DNA from: Isoetes taiwanensis
Lineage: Eukaryota > Streptophyta > Lycopodiopsida > Isoetales > Isoetaceae
NCBI GenBank assembly: GCA_021234155.1
Contig: JAJEKV010000075.1
Span: forward strand, 1,366,001 to 1,430,000
Reading direction: 5' to 3'
Length of the DNA: 64,000 nt
Numbering within the stretch: position 1 is the stretch's first letter; each line of letters begins with the position of its first letter. The position numbers were made by a program, and so were the translations under genes. Shown piece after piece: positions 20,333-34,002 of this stretch. The notes beneath the pieces are model-generated. The model did not search any database and was not told the origin of the DNA. It saw only the letters and a program-made list of their open reading frames with translations.

Positions 20333-20993
20333 GTAGCTCAACAGCCATCGGCGAACGAAGAGAACGTAGAGGAACTCAACTCGACACCTTCAGTTCCTTA
20401 TAAAGCAGACTATGACGACCTCTGGGCAACACACGTAGATGACTTTGCATCATGACACTGCCGGCGAGAGGGGGGAGGCCTGCAGAAGTACAGATGGCAA
20501 CCGCTTTGCGATATTATCTGACATTCCTCCCTGATGACATAATTCTAGTCTTTTATAAGAACTTTAGCTCAACAGTTTCATTATTTTTGGACAATACCTG
20601 AATTTGTGGACTTTCTTTGAAATCCTTGCGTCGGGGGGATTTTATTTGAAGGGTTTTTTTTGAAAAGGGCTTAGAGAGCAAGGGGGATTCACTCATGTAT
20701 AAGGGGGATATGCCATCTGCGTGCATGGGGTGGCCAAAAACCCCCCTGTATACGGATCTTTAAAAGCAAATTTTGACCCCTTTCGAATAAAAATTACCTA
20801 GGATAGTGCAAAAAATACCAGAAAAAGGACCCCCTGCCGACCGTATATGTACGAAAATGGGTCCAAAAAACCCCCTTCCCGTGCATGCAGATGGGTTATA
20901 CGCCCAAAACTGTGAACCCCCCTTGTTAGAGAGTTTCTTAGACGAATATTCTTATGAATACTTTGATGTGGTAGGATGTAAACTACATTAGTA
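20333..20993. other. Retroelement debris, no gene
   Basis: G-run and C-run rich sequence with GTGCATG(G/C) followed or preceded by AAAAACCCCC at about 20720-20750 and 20868-20890. No frame is worth calling. Confidence 0.35.
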
Positions 20994-21693
20994 TCTATCT
21001 ATATATCTAGTAATAAAGGCAAAATGTAGTGTGTGCAGAGCATCTCGGCCCTTGATTTGTTGTCCTGATATTTTTTTATTATAGGCCGTTAGATTTTAGG
21101 TAGTTTTCTTTTCCTCTTTTGCAACCCTTTTACGGTTTACCATCGCTCCTTCCAGAGGAGATTCAATTCTTCGTGATATTTGTTGCCGAAGATTCAGAGT
21201 TCTTCGTGTTGTTTGTTCAGAGCAGACCGTTTCTTGCAAAGCGTTTTTTTTTCATTATGTGCTTCCACCGATTTGAATGAACCGTCTTTCATCAGAAGGC
21301 CGTTGCTCCAGCAGTTTGCTTAATGTGCCAAGAGTTTCCCTTCAATATCTCATTTCTTCATCATGTCTGGCAGTAGATCTAAGGCAAAGCAAAAGCCGTG
21401 TTCAAGACTATCAGAAGCAGGCTTCAGTTTTCTGTGGGTTGATTGGGAAGGTACTTGAAGCAAGGCAAATATGTCAAACGCATTGGCTCTTGTGTCCCTG
21501 TCTATCTACCTGACGTTCTTGAATTTGACAAATGAGGTTAGATTCCTTTTCAATTTTCTTCTTCACCTTTGTTTTTAGGAACCTTTTGAATTCAGAGATT
21601 AAGGTAGGCTTGATTTTGTTAGGGTTTGGAATGTTGCTCGGGTAAATCAAAGACATTAAACGTCTATAATAGTATCTGAACTATGTATATTAC

Positions 21694-23160
21694 TTGATGA
21701 TCTTGTTGCGTAACTGGAATGCATTAGTTGCTGGGTATGTTGACAATGGACTTTATCAAGAAGCACTGAAATGTTATGAACATATGCAAATGGAGGGAGT
21801 GCCTCGAAATGCTGTTAGCTTTGTCTGCAGATTGAAGGCTTGTGGCAGTGTAGGGGCCATAGACAAAGATTTAGCAATGCACATTGAAATTGAACTATGG
21901 GGATTTGGAAATGATCCGTATGTTGGACATACTCTGGTTGACATGTATGCCAAATGTGGTTTACTTGCGGTGGCGAAAATGCCTTTGAGAAACTTCAAAC
22001 TCGGGATGTTGTTTCTGGAATACTTTAATTGGAGGATATATTGAGGATGGCCAAGGGTTGGAAGCCCTTAAGTGTTTTGAAAAGATGCGGCTGGAGGGTG
22101 TGCTTCCATCTTCCATAACATATGTTTGTATTTTAAAAGCTTGTGGTATTTTGAAAGCCGTCGAAAAGTTCATAAGGAGATTGCAGATAAGGGTTATGAA
22201 GGGAATGCGTATATTGGCAGTGCTTTGGTGGACATGTATGTCAAATGTACCTCACTTGCAGAGGCTCGCAAAGCCTTCAACAAATTGCCTCTTCGAAATG
22301 TTGTGTCTTAGAATTCAATGATTGCAGGATATGTTGAGCATGGGTGTGGTCAAGAAGCTTTAGAATGCTTTGATCACATGCAAAGGGAAGGAGTTTGTCC
22401 AGATGCTGTCACATTCATCTGCAGCTTGAAAGCTTGTGGCAAAAGCCACGAGAGAGGTCGAAATACGCACTGAAATTGCACGATCATGATATAGTATGCT
22501 GGAATTTTGCCATGTCAAGTTATGTTCAGAAGGGACAATTGAAGGAAGCAATAGGTCTTTTTAAACACATGCCCCATTATGATGTAGCCTTGTGGACTAT
22601 CATAATTACAACCTTTGTTCAGAATGTTCATTTCCCAAGAAGCTATCCTTTTTTCAAATAATGCCCAGAAAAATCTTTGTATCTTGGAATGCCATGTTAG
22701 TATTTTTGAAGCCTGCAGTGAGAAGGGAGCTTTACCCTTGTTGTTGGGCTCTGATTTACATCGATATTGTTACACAAAGTACCACAATTATTATGTATCT
22801 TTGCTATTGCGATATTTGGATGAATTATTGAAAATGATGTGGTTTCATGGACTGACAAGCTATCCTTCCTTTCCAAAAATGCCCAAGGAAAAATATTGTA
22901 TCTTGGATGCCATTGTAGTATTTTTGAAGCCTGCAGTAAGATGGGAGCTTTACCCGAGGGTAAAAGATTGCACACCTTGTTGCTAGACTGTAGATTTACG
23001 TCAGATATTGTTACACAAAGTACCATTAGTATTATGTATGCTAGATGTGGCAGTTTACGTGGTGCTATTGCGATGTTTTTGACGTAATTATTGAAAATGA
23101 TGTGGTTTCATGGACGACAATTATTGTAGCACATGCCCAACATGGATATGGCAAGGAAAC
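21694..23160 (+). pseudogene. PLS-type pentatricopeptide repeat gene, copy A
   Basis: PPR proteins bind organellar RNA, one base per repeat. The frame reads RNWNALVAGYVDNGLYQEALKCYEHM and then a run of 31-36-residue P/L/S motifs such as YVGHTLVDMYAKCGLL and FNKLPLRNVVS, continuing with motifs like CGSLRGAIA near 23045. Lesions: a frameshift at about 21965-21985 unique to this copy, a frameshift near 22165 and a TAG in place of the Trp after NVVS (22309-22311) shared by all three copies, then many small shifts after 22440. The native start is not visible; the piece begins mid-protein after a stop. It lies inside the Helitron. Confidence 0.85.
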
Positions 23161-24265
23161 ATGCAAGGAAACATTACAGATATTCCATTACCGGTTTTAT
23201 TTCGCCCACACTGTGAAATAGGATTCCTGAAAGAGGAACTCAAAGAGAAAAAGACGCACTTTCGATTGTCACGTATTTCTCTCATTTGTTTTTTAATGTA
23301 TCAACGACAAATAAAACTAACAATATTTGGCCCGATCCATTTTCTTTTAGGTGCTTCCTTTTTGTATATGAAACATTTGAAGTTAAATTTTTTTGGGATA
23401 AACAGGGGGAACGTGAGTTGTTGCTTCAGAGAACGGGGGTTTTTCAAACATCCGGATTTGCTGGTCTAAGTAATGGGTATTTATATCGAAATCGAACTTT
23501 CAAAGAAAGCCGAAATCTCTTGGGCTGGCCACATTTTCTTGACAATGCTTATCAAACCGGTCCTTTGAATAGGAACAATCTTTGTCTGTTGAGAATTTAT
23601 AAGAGGTGGCAAGGCTAGGTTTCAAAGGAGAATTCCTAATATTGTGCTTTTGCAAGATACGAGATGCAATTCTGCAGCGCATGAAGTTCTCAGTTGCGTT
23701 GATTTGGGGCAATTCGAAAGTCAGGACTGCCACCAGAATGAAAACTGATGCATGTATTTTGCAAATCTAAATGCTTCGACACGTTCAATATTATTTTGGC
23801 CATTTACCATATTCACACAAATGAGTATCGGATATGCTAGCCAATGTTATGTCCACATTGCAGGCATTGCTTCATAGTATGGAAACTCTTCTCAGATATT
23901 GGAAAGACCAAGCAATGGATAAGATGAAGGATATTTAATCATTGAGATTGTAAGTCGAGTCTGGAAGATTTTGTACTATGGAAGATTTATTTACTAAAAC
24001 CATCACTCACTTGTAACACTTCGTCATGGTATACTTATAAAACATGGTGCTTTCACACTATGGGTTGCCCCTAAAACCAATTGTGATCTCAAAACGAGGG
24101 AATAATAGGCCATAATAGTACTACAATGCCTTTTAATGTCTTTGCAATGTAGAGATTGTTTGGAGTGGAGTGCGGGATGTTTCTAGGTTTGTGAGCACGA
24201 AACATGATCTTGGAGCTTCATTTGCACAATCATAGCTACGACTAGAATCTAATAAAACACTGTAG

Positions 24266-24426
24266 TTTTTTCAATGGGCTATGGGAGGGTCACAAATAGT
24301 GGATCATGAATCAAACACAAAATTATTTCTTTGTGCTTGTACTATATTTTTTCCAATGGGCTATGGGAGGAGCACCAATAGTGGATCATTGATCAACACA
24401 ATTTATTTGTTTGTGCTTGTACTATA
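24266..24426. repeat. ~80-bp tandem duplication inside the Helitron
   Basis: TCAATGGGCTATGGGAGG...TTTGTGCTTGTACTATA occurs twice (24266-24347 and 24348-24426). The same pair is present in units B (about 30749-30908) and C (about 37126-37284), so it predates the triplication. Confidence 0.85.
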
Positions 24427-25126
24427 GATCGCCTATTTTCCCTTATTATACATTCTTAGTCATTGATGTACAAAATATTCAATTTGCCCTCTGACTTGGC
24501 CATATGAGATTTGGATCTTCCTTGGGCAGTATCAACCAGCAATAGATTTAAGATACTTGGAATAGAATTTAGGACTCTGTGATCTTCTCTACAGCATTAA
24601 TGGCACCACTTGGCCCTATATCGAGTAAGGATGGGATCCTAAGTTGGTATAACAACTTGGCGTATTTGTCTGAGTATTTAATATGTTCATAATTTTCAAG
24701 CTCTTTTTGAAGAAGAATATGCTCTGATTTGAAGAATGTACCCACATTATCTTCTCTCCAGGTGTTGCATTAGTGAAGGATTCACATGGGAATGTGAAGA
24801 CCTCCAGACATAATACCAGGATCCTGCAGAGAAGGGACTCTGCTAGGGTAAGGTACTGATCAAGGCATATCTCTCATAGGACACATAGTGTGAAAAATAA
24901 GTTCACTTGATGCAACAAAATAACGATTGCTCTATATATTTCAAAACGTCACTAAGACTCAATCTTAGCCCTCGGCTTCTTTGGGCCTTTTCCTTAGCTA
25001 TTTCAAACTTCAAATTGAATGGCCATATTTCCCAATGATCATAACTAGATGTTCTCTTCTATATCTTTCATAATTTTTTGCTTTAATCCCAACAGAAAGC
25101 CCAGCAACGCTGGGCACTTTTTCTAG

Positions 25127-27530
25127 TTTTTTAATATAGAGCAAAATGCATTCATAAAGTGAGCACATTCAAAGTATACAATCATAGTAGTGCACAAACC
25201 ACACCAACAACTATTACAAAATGGTATGAAACAAGAAATAGCATGCGTGAAATATTCTCCCATGCTCCTGTTGCAGGCACCTACACATTGGAAACAATGT
25301 TGAACAATTTTCAAGATGCTCAAAATAAAAAGCAGACGACCTTTTTATGTAACTTGCGATGACTATTACATTTATACAACTGGCTATGTAACTTTAGTTT
25401 CAATTCTAACCCAACTTAATTGACACTTCTTATGTTGTGCCAAATTTGTGTAACCTTTAGTATGATGATGATGACTTGACTTTTTAATCGTAAATGTGAT
25501 GTTTTTCGTCTACTTTATGAAATATAACTACCCTAAACCAATCAAACTTTTGTATAAACATTCTTCATAAGTAAAAACCCTCTTAACCTTTCAAAAAAAA
25601 AACCCTCCAAAAATTCGCACTCCATGCGTCGATACCATTTGATAAACTAGTTGCCATCCCCTACGAGTGTTGAATATGTTTTAGCGACATGCATAAGAAT
25701 TTTGACATTATTTGGAAGCTTCTTCTTGATTGACGAAGTCCAGGCAATACTCTTCAATAAGGTCATTTAGTAACTGTTTGCCTCAATCTCCACTCATCAC
25801 AAACACCATCTCCATCTCCATTCTCACGAACTTGAAAACTAGAGGTCCAGTGAGCCCGATCAACCTCTCACCGCCATTAGAGATGTACCCCCTTCATGAA
25901 TATCTTCCAATCAATAACCTTAACAATGAGGTAATGCACATGTTTATTGAAAGATATGGAAGATACGGAAATACATACCTATTTTTGTTCTGTACAAATG
26001 CATTGTCCAGTTGCAAAAGGAATTTTGTAGTAAGGCCTTCATGGATGACCCATTAGATGGGCCATCCATGCGGGTCCTTGTGGGTTTACCGTGACTCCAT
26101 TGGCATACTGACAATAGATAATGCCAAATGAGGAAACTGCCTTCTTGTCGCAAAGTGCAGGTAGCCCAAGATGGCACGTATGGCTTTGATAGTGCCAAAG
26201 TCCATATATAACAAGAGAGTCCATATATAACGAAATTCATTTCCCCAAGTATGGCATCAAAGTGCCAGATTTCACATTCTAAAGCAATCAAAATATACCT
26301 AGTTAAGGTGTTTCCAAGTTCTTATATTCTACTGGCCTTCATTTGGAGTTCGATGATGCTGGTTCGACTGCACGCAAAACAATGAGAGACGTAATATTAC
26401 AAATTAGGTGCACGCCTCATTTCCAACACAAACCAAATTTGTAAAATATATGAAGGCAAAAATCTGTAAAATATATGAAGCCAAATTGGGCAGCCTATTT
26501 TTTTGGATCACCAAATTAGGCATAATTTGAGGGGCAAAAGCAAATAAAAATAAAATTGCTTTTAAATTGGGCGGGGCCCCCAATTTGAGTGACCAAATTA
26601 GGCTTTTCGATTGCATGAGATTGGCTCCCCATAAAACTTGCTCGACAAATTTGGGTCACCAAAATGAGCGTCCATCACATTTGGTCTTAGGCATGCTAAG
26701 CTCTATCTATTCACTTACAAGCACCATAGTTGAGCCAAGTTAGTAGCAAAACAAATTATTGACGACAAGATTATTAGCAAATTTTTTATTGGAATCCTAC
26801 CACATCTAGCTTTATAATTTCAATAATAAAATCTCCTACCTCATCTTGAATCTAAGGTGTGTCTCATCCCCTCAGCATCAACTTGTGCCAATCATCTTTT
26901 AACACTCTCACCGTAACAAACATTCTTGCAATGGCATACAAATGTCCTCTTGTAATCAACATCCAAATATCTTATTTGTATAATATCTGCTAGATCCAAA
27001 GTGATCAGCTACTCCTCCGCACCCAAGGACCTTCAGAGAGCTGGCCCTCGATGCCAAGAACATTCCTGCGTGCCTGGAATGACGGTGGCGAGAGCAGCAA
27101 TGATGCAATGACGGTGGTGAAATGCGTGGAATATAGAATGGGATAGAAGCTGCTTGGGAATATTGACTCGAGCGGGAAAATCTGAATTTGAATTTGAATA
27201 ACCACGTGAAAGATCCATGTGGCGACTTTATTTTAAATTTTAAATGGTCTTGAAGAGACTTTCACGCATTATGGGCCCACCAAGTACGCTTTGAACATTT
27301 CATTTTGGACATGCTGATTGTTCCATCATGCACTCCTCTTGCCCCCCCCCCCCGTGCTCCTCCTGAAGGTGCCCATCCTCCTGAAGGATTTTTATGAGGT
27401 GGTTTTGCATGTCCAAGAAAAGTACCCATTCATCAGAGGAAATTTTGAGGTGTTTCTACATGTCCTACACTGCCTAAGGTTAGCAAATTTCCTTTCTGGC
27501 CCTTACATGCATATGTCCTGCCCAGACATC
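25127..27530. other. Helitron flank in unit A, no gene
   Basis: AT-rich with short unconvincing frames. At 26480-26590 it holds inverse fragments of the array palindrome (AAATTGGGC, GGGCGGGGCCCCC). A polyC run at 27341-27351 precedes the array. Confidence 0.5.
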
Positions 27531-27534
27531 ACCT

Positions 27535-28081
27535 GGGGATGCAAATCGGGCGGGCACCTAATTTGGCACCCCCCTTGCATATTTCCTGCCCTTCTCTTCA
27601 CATCACATGGGGGTTCAAATTGGGCGGACACCCAATTTGGCACACCCCTTGCCTGTTTCTTGCCTTTCTCTTCACATCACATTGGGGTTCAAAGAATGCT
27701 TGTTGTCGCTACACGCATGAGACCGAACAGTTACGATGCATGCGGGGCCTGAGGTCGATCGAACAACTCATCCCCGCCAAGACAGACCACACGGCGGGCC
27801 CAATTTCCCCCCCTCCCACATGCATGTCCAGACATCACCTGGGGTTGCAAATTGGGCGGGCGCCCAATTTGGCATCCCCCCTGCATGTTTCATGCCCTTC
27901 TCTTCACATCACATGTGGGGTTCAAATTGGAGGGGGCGCCCAATTTAGCGCCCTCCCCTTCATGCAGGTGGCTTCCCAAGACATCACCTGGGGGTGCAAA
28001 TTGGGGGATGCCCAATTTGGCACCCCCCTTGCATGTTTCCTACCCTTCTCTTCACATCACAGGGGGGTTCAAATTGGGCGA
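27535..28081. repeat. Palindrome-centred tandem array, unit A
   Basis: About seven degenerate copies of a ~72-bp monomer around AAATTGGGCGGGCGCCCAAT. Two spacer types alternate (TTCTCTTCACATCACATGGG and ATGCA...ACATCACCTGGG), giving ~145-bp dimers. A non-repeat insert at about 27690-27800 interrupts it. Open frames across it are repeat artefacts. Confidence 0.85.
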
Positions 28082-31000
28082 GGTAGGCTTGATTTTGTTA
28101 GGGTTTGGAATTTTGCTCGGGGTAAATCAAAGACATTAAACGTCTATAATAGTATCTGAACTATGTATATTACTTGATGATCTTGTTGCGTAACTGGAAT
28201 GCATTAGTTGCTGGGTATGTTGACAATGGACTTTATCAAGAAGCACTGAAATGTTATGAACATATGCAAATGGAGGGAGTGCCTCGAAATGCTGTTAGCT
28301 TTGTCTGCAGATTGAAGGCTTGTGGCAGTATAGGGGCCATAGACAAAGATTTAGCAATGCACATTGAAATTGAACTATGGGGATTTGGAAATGATCCGTA
28401 TGTTGGACATACTCTGGTTGACATGTATGCCAAATGTGGTTTACTTGCAGAGGCGCGAAATGCCTTTGAGAAACTTCAAACTCAGGATGTTGTTTCCTGG
28501 AATACTTTAATTGGAGGATATATTGAGGATGGCCAAGGGTTGGAAGCCCTTAAGTGTTTTGAAAAGATGCGGCTGGAGGGTGTGCTTCCATCTTCCATAA
28601 CATATGTTTGTATTTTAAAAGCTTGTGGTATTTTGGAAGCCGTCGAAAAGTTCATAAGGAGATTGCAGATAAGGGTTATGAAGGGAATGCGTATATTGGC
28701 AGTGCTTTGGTGGACATGTATGTCAAATGTACCTCACTTGCAGAGGCTCGTAAAGCCTTCAACAAATTGCCTCTTCGAAATGTTGTGTCTTAGAATTCAA
28801 TGATTGCAGGATATGTTGAGCATGGGTGTGGTTAAGAAGCTTTAGAATGCTTTGATCACATGCAAAGGGAAGGAGTTTGTCCAGGTGCTGTCACATTCAT
28901 CTGCAGCTTGAAAGCTTGTGGCAAGCCACAGAGAGAGGTCAGGAAATACACACTGAAATCGCACGATCATGATATAGTATGCTGGAATTTTGCCATGTCA
29001 AGTTATGTTCAGAAGGGACAATTGAAGGAAGCAATAGGTCTTTTTAAACACATGCCCCATTATGATGTAGCCTTGTGGACTATCATAATTACAACCTTTG
29101 TTCAGAATGTTCATTTTCGGCAAGCTATCCTTTTTTTCAAATAATGCCGGGAAAAATCTTTGTATCTTGGAATGCCATGTTAGTATTTTTTGAAGCTGCG
29201 GTGAGAAGGGAGCTTTACCCTTGTTGTTGGGCTACAGATTTACATTAGATATTGTTACACAAAGTACCACAATTATTATGTATCTTTGCTATTGCGATGT
29301 TTGACAAATTATTGAAAATGATGTGGTTTCATGGCGGCAAGCTATTCTTCCTTTCCCAAAAATGCCCAAGGAAAAATGTTGTATCTTGGATGCCATTGTA
29401 GTATTTTTGAAGCCTGCAGTAAGATGGGAGCTTTACCCGAGGGTAAAAGATTGCACACCTTGTTGCTAGGCTGCAGATTTACGTCAGATATTGTTACACA
29501 AAGTACCATTAGTATTATGTATGCTAGATGTGGCAGTTTACGTGGTGCTATTGCAGTATTTGACAGAATTATTGAAAATGATGTGGTTTCATGGACGACA
29601 ATTATTGTAGCACATGCCCAACATGGATATGGCAAGGAAACATGCAAGGAAACATTACAGATATTCCATTACCGGTTTTATTTCTCCCTGCTTTGTGAAA
29701 TAGGATTCCTGAAAGAGGAACTCAAAGAGAAAAAGACTGCACTCGATTGTCTGTATTTCTCTCATTTTTTTTTTTGGTGTATCAACAACAAATAAAACTA
29801 ACAATATTTGGCCCGATCCATTTTCTTTTAGGTGCTTCCTTTTTGTATATGAAACATTTGAAGTTAATTTTTTTTGGGGATAAACAGGAGGAACGTAGAG
29901 TTGCTTCCAGAGAACGGGGTATTTCAAACATCTGGATTTGCTGGTCTAAGTAATGGGTATTTATATCGAATCGAAACTTTCAACCAAAGCCCGGAATCTC
30001 TTTTGGTCAGCCACATTTTCTTGACAATGCTTATCAAACCAGTCCTTTGAATAGGAACAGTGCTGTACAGCGCAGAATTTATAAGAGGTGGCAAGGCTAG
30101 GTTTCAAAGGAGAATTCCTAATATTGTGCTTTTGCAAGATACGAGATGCAATTACTGCGGTATGAAGTTCTCGTTTGCGTTGATTTGGGGCAATTCGAAA
30201 GTCAGGACTGCCACCAGAATGAAAACTGATGCATGTATTTTGCAAATCTAAATGCTTCGACACGTTCAATATTATTTTGGCCATTTACCATATTCACACA
30301 AATGAGTATCGGATATGCTAGCCAATGTTATGTCCACATTGCAGGCATTGCTTCATAGTATGGAAACTCTTCTCAGATATTGGAAAGACCAAGCAATGGA
30401 TAAGATGAAGGATATTTAATCATTGAGATTGTAAGTCGAGTCTGGAAGATTTTGTACTATGGAAGATTTATTTACTAAAACCATCACTCACTTGTAACAC
30501 TTCGTCATGGTATACTTATAAAACATGGTGCTTTCACACTATGGGTTGCCCCTAAAACCAATTGTGATCTCAAAACGAGGGAATAATAGGCCATAATAGT
30601 ACTACAATGCCTTTTAATGTCTTTGCAATGTAGAGATTATTTGGAGTGGAGTGCGGGATGTTTCTAGGTTTGTGAGCACGAAACATGATCTTGGAGCTTC
30701 ATTTGCACAATCATAGCTACGACTAGAATCTAATAAAACACTGTAGTTTTTTCAATGGGCTATGGGAGGGTCACAAATAGTGGATCATGAATCAAACACA
30801 AAATTATTTCTTTGTGCTTGTACTATATTTTTTCCAATGGGCTATGGGAGGAGCACCAATAGTGGATCATTGATCAACACAATTTATTTGTTTGTGCTTG
30901 TACTATAGATCGCCTATTTTCCCTTATTATACATTCTTAGTCATTGATGTACAAAATATTCAATTTGCCCTCTGACTTGGCCATATGATTCCTTGGGCAG

Positions 31001-31597
31001 TATCAACCAGCAATAGATTTAAGATACTTGGAATAGAATTTAGGACTCTGTGATCTTCTCTACAGCATTAATGGCACCACTTGGCCCTATATCGAGTAAG
31101 GATGGGATCCTAAGTTGGTATAACAACTTGGCGTATTTGTCTGAGTATTTAATATGTTCATAATTTTCAAGCTCTTTTTGAAGAAGAATATGCTCTGATT
31201 TGAAGAATGTACCCACATTATCTTCTCTCCAGGTGTTGCATTAGTGAAGGATTCACATGGGAATGTGAAGACCTCCAGACATAATACCAGGATCCTGCAG
31301 AGAAGGGACTCTGCTAGGGTAAGGTACTGATCAAGGCATATCTCTCATAGGACACATAGTGTCAAAAATAAGTTCACTTGATGCAACAAAATAACGATTG
31401 CTCTATATATTTCAAAACGTCACCAAGACTCAATCTTAGCCCTCGGCTTCTTTGGGCCTTTTCCTTAGCTATTTCAAACTTCAAATTGAATGGCCATATT
31501 TCCCAATGATCATAACTAGATGTTCTCTTCTATATCTTTCATAATTTTTTGCTTTAATCCCAACAGAAAGCCCAGCAACGCTGGGCACTTTTTCTAG
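28082..31597 (+). mobile_element. Helitron copy B, 5'-truncated
   Basis: Begins at the unit junction and ends at the same hairpin plus CTAG terminus (GCCCAGC 31570-31576, GCTGGGC 31580-31586, CTAG 31594-31597). It was produced by tandem duplication, not transposition, because its 5' end is missing at exactly the unit boundary. Confidence 0.8.
28174..29660 (+). pseudogene. PLS-type PPR gene, copy B
   Basis: The best preserved copy: 209 uninterrupted codons (28174-28803) covering about five repeats, including ARNAFEKLQTQDVVSWNTLI and EALKCFEKMRLEGV. The frame then leaves the PPR reading at about 28650, where the parallel frame (28608-28793) continues with GNAYIGSALVDMYVKC and ends NVVS-stop at 28791-28793. 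Further motifs follow at 28860-29144 and 29331-29647 in shifted frames. No E, E+ or DYW C-terminal domain is recognisable. It shares the frameshift near 28650 and the TAG with copies A and C. Confidence 0.85.
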
Positions 31598-34002
31598 TTT
31601 TTTAATATAGAGCAAAATGCATTCATAAAGTGAGCACATTCAAAGTATACAATCATAGTAGTGCACAAACCACACCAACAACTATTACAAAATGGTATGA
31701 AACAAGAAATAGCATGCGTGAAATATTCTCCCATGCTCCTGTTGCAGGCACCTACACATTGGAAACAATGTTGAACAATTTTCAAGATGCTCAAAATAAA
31801 AAGCAGACGACCTTTTTATGTAACTTGCGATGACTATTACATTTATACAACTGGCTATGTAACTTTAGTTTCAATTCTAACCCAACTTAATTGACACTTC
31901 TTATGTTGTGCCAAATTTGTGTAACCTTTAGTATGATGATGATGACTTGACTTTTTAATCGTAAATGTGATGTTTTTCGTCTACTTTATGAAATATAACT
32001 ACCCTAAACCAATCAAACTTTTGTATAAACATTCTTCATAAGTAAAAACCCTTAACCTTTCAAAAAAAAAAAACTCCAAAAATTAAGCACTCCATGCGTC
32101 GATACCATTTGATAAACTAGTTGCCATCCCCTCTTAGTCTTTGAATATGTTTTAGCGACGTGCATAAGAATTTTGACATTATTTGGAAGCTTCTTCTTGA
32201 TTGACGAAGTCCAGGCAATACTCTTCAATAAGGTCATTTAGTAATTGTTTGCCTCAATCTCCACTCATCACAAACACCATCTCCATCTCCATTCTCACGA
32301 ACTTGAAAACTAGAGGTCCAGTGAGCCCGATCAACCTCTCACCGCCATTAGAGATGTACCCCCTTCATGAATATCTTCCAATCAATAACCTTAACAATGA
32401 GGTAATGCACATGTTTATTGAAAGATATGGAAGATACGGAAATACATACCTATTTTTGTTCTGTACAAATGCATTGTCCAGTTGCAAAAGGAATTTTGTA
32501 GTAAGGCCTTCATGAATGACCCATTAGATGGGCCATCCATGCGGGTCCTTGTGGGTTTACCATTGACTCCATTGGCATCTTGACAATAGATAATGCCAAA
32601 TGAGGAAACTGCCTTCTTGTCGCAAAGTGCAGGTAGCCCAAGATGGCACGTATGGCTTTGATAGTGCCAAAGTCCATATATAACAAGAGAGTCCATATAT
32701 AGCGAAATTCATTTCCCCAAGTATGGCATCAAAGTGCCAGATTTCACATTCTAAAGAAATCAAAATATACCTAGTTAAGGTGTTTCCAAGTTCTTATATT
32801 CTACTGGCCTTCATTTGGAGTTCGATGATGCTGGTTCGACTGCACGCAAAACAATGAGAGACGTAATATTACAAATTAGGTGCACGCCTCATTTCCAACA
32901 CAAACCAAATTTGTAAAATATATGAAGGCAAAAATCTGTAAAATATATGAAGCCAAATTGGGCGCCCGCCCTATTTTGGATCACCAAATTGGGCGCCCGC
33001 CCAATTTGAGGGGCAAAAACAAATAAAAATAAAATTGCTTTTAAATTGGGTAGGCGCCCAATTTGGGCTGACCAAATTAGGCTTTTAGTGCATGAGATTG
33101 GCTCCCCGCAAACTTGCTCGACAAATTTGGGTCACCAAAATGAGCGTCCATCACATTTGGTCTTAGGCATGCTAAGCTCTATCTATTCACTTACAAGCAC
33201 CATAGTTGAGCCAAGTTAGTAGCAAAACAAATTATTGACGACAAGATTATTAGCAAATTTTTTATTGGAATCCTACCACATCTAGCTTTATAATTTCAAT
33301 AATAAAATCTCCTACCTCATCTTGAATCTAAGGTGTGTCTCATCCCCTCAGCATCACTGTGCCAATCATGCTGCAACACTCCTGTAACAAACATTCTTGC
33401 AATGGCATACAAATGTCCTCTTGTAATCAACATCCAAATATCTTATTTGTATAATATCTGCTAGATCCAAAGTGATCAGCTACTCCTCCGCACCCAAGGA
33501 CCTTCAGAGAGCTGGCCCTCGATGCCAAGAACATTCCTGCGTGCCTGGAATGACGGTGGCGAGAGCAGCAATGATGCAATGACGGTGGTGAAATGCGTGG
33601 AATATAGAATGGGATAGAAGCTGCTTGGGAATATTGACTCGAGCGGGAAAATATGAATTTGAATTTGAATAACCACGTGAAAGATCCATGTGGCGATTTT
33701 ATTTTAAATTTTAAATGGTCTTGAAGAGACTTTCACGCATTATGGGCCCACCAAGTACGCTTTGAACATTTCATTTTGGACATGCTGATTGTTCCATCAT
33801 GCACTCCTCTAGCCCCCGGCCGCCCGTGCTCCTCCCCCGAAGGTGCCCATCCTCCTGAAGGATTTTTATGAGGTGGTTTTGCATGTCCAAGAAAAGTACC
33901 CATTCATCAGAGGAAATTTTGAGGTGTTTCTACATGTCCTACACTGCCTAAGGTTAGCAAATTTCCTTCGGACCCTTACATGCATATGTCCCGCCTGCAC
34001 AT
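31598..34002. other. Helitron flank in unit B, no gene
   Basis: A copy of 25127-27530. At 32958-33070 the inverse array fragments are full palindromes (GGGCGCCCGCCC), unlike their counterparts in unit A. Confidence 0.5.

Larger units (their letters stand above)
20994..25126 (+). mobile_element. Helitron, 4.1 kb, carrying PPR gene sequence
   Basis: The 5' end is TCTATCTATATATCTAGTAA directly after an A (20993). The 3' end has the hairpin GCCCAGC/GCTGGGC (25099-25105, 25109-25115, loop AAC), seven bases, then CTAG (25123-25126) followed by T. These are the defining Helitron termini: 5' TC, 3' hairpin plus CTRR, insertion between A and T. No RepHel helicase is present, so the copy is non-autonomous. 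It contains a 5'-leader-like AT-rich segment and a multi-motif PPR gene, probably captured from the host. Confidence 0.8.
21603..28081. repeat. Tandem unit A (6.48 kb)
   Basis: First of three direct repeats. Starts GGTAGGCTTGATTTTGTTAG, contains most of the Helitron (21603-25126), about 2.4 kb of flank (25127-27530) and the palindrome array (27535-28081). Only this unit has the Helitron 5' end to its left, so it represents the ancestral junction. Confidence 0.9.

Noticed and set aside
22309-22311. RNA editing of the PPR stop codon
   Set aside because: U-to-C editing is known for organelle transcripts and would turn TAG into CAG (Gln), not the Trp expected; this is nuclear sequence.
27539-28159. 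206-codon frame in array A
   Set aside because: Same repeat artefact; it also runs across the unit junction.
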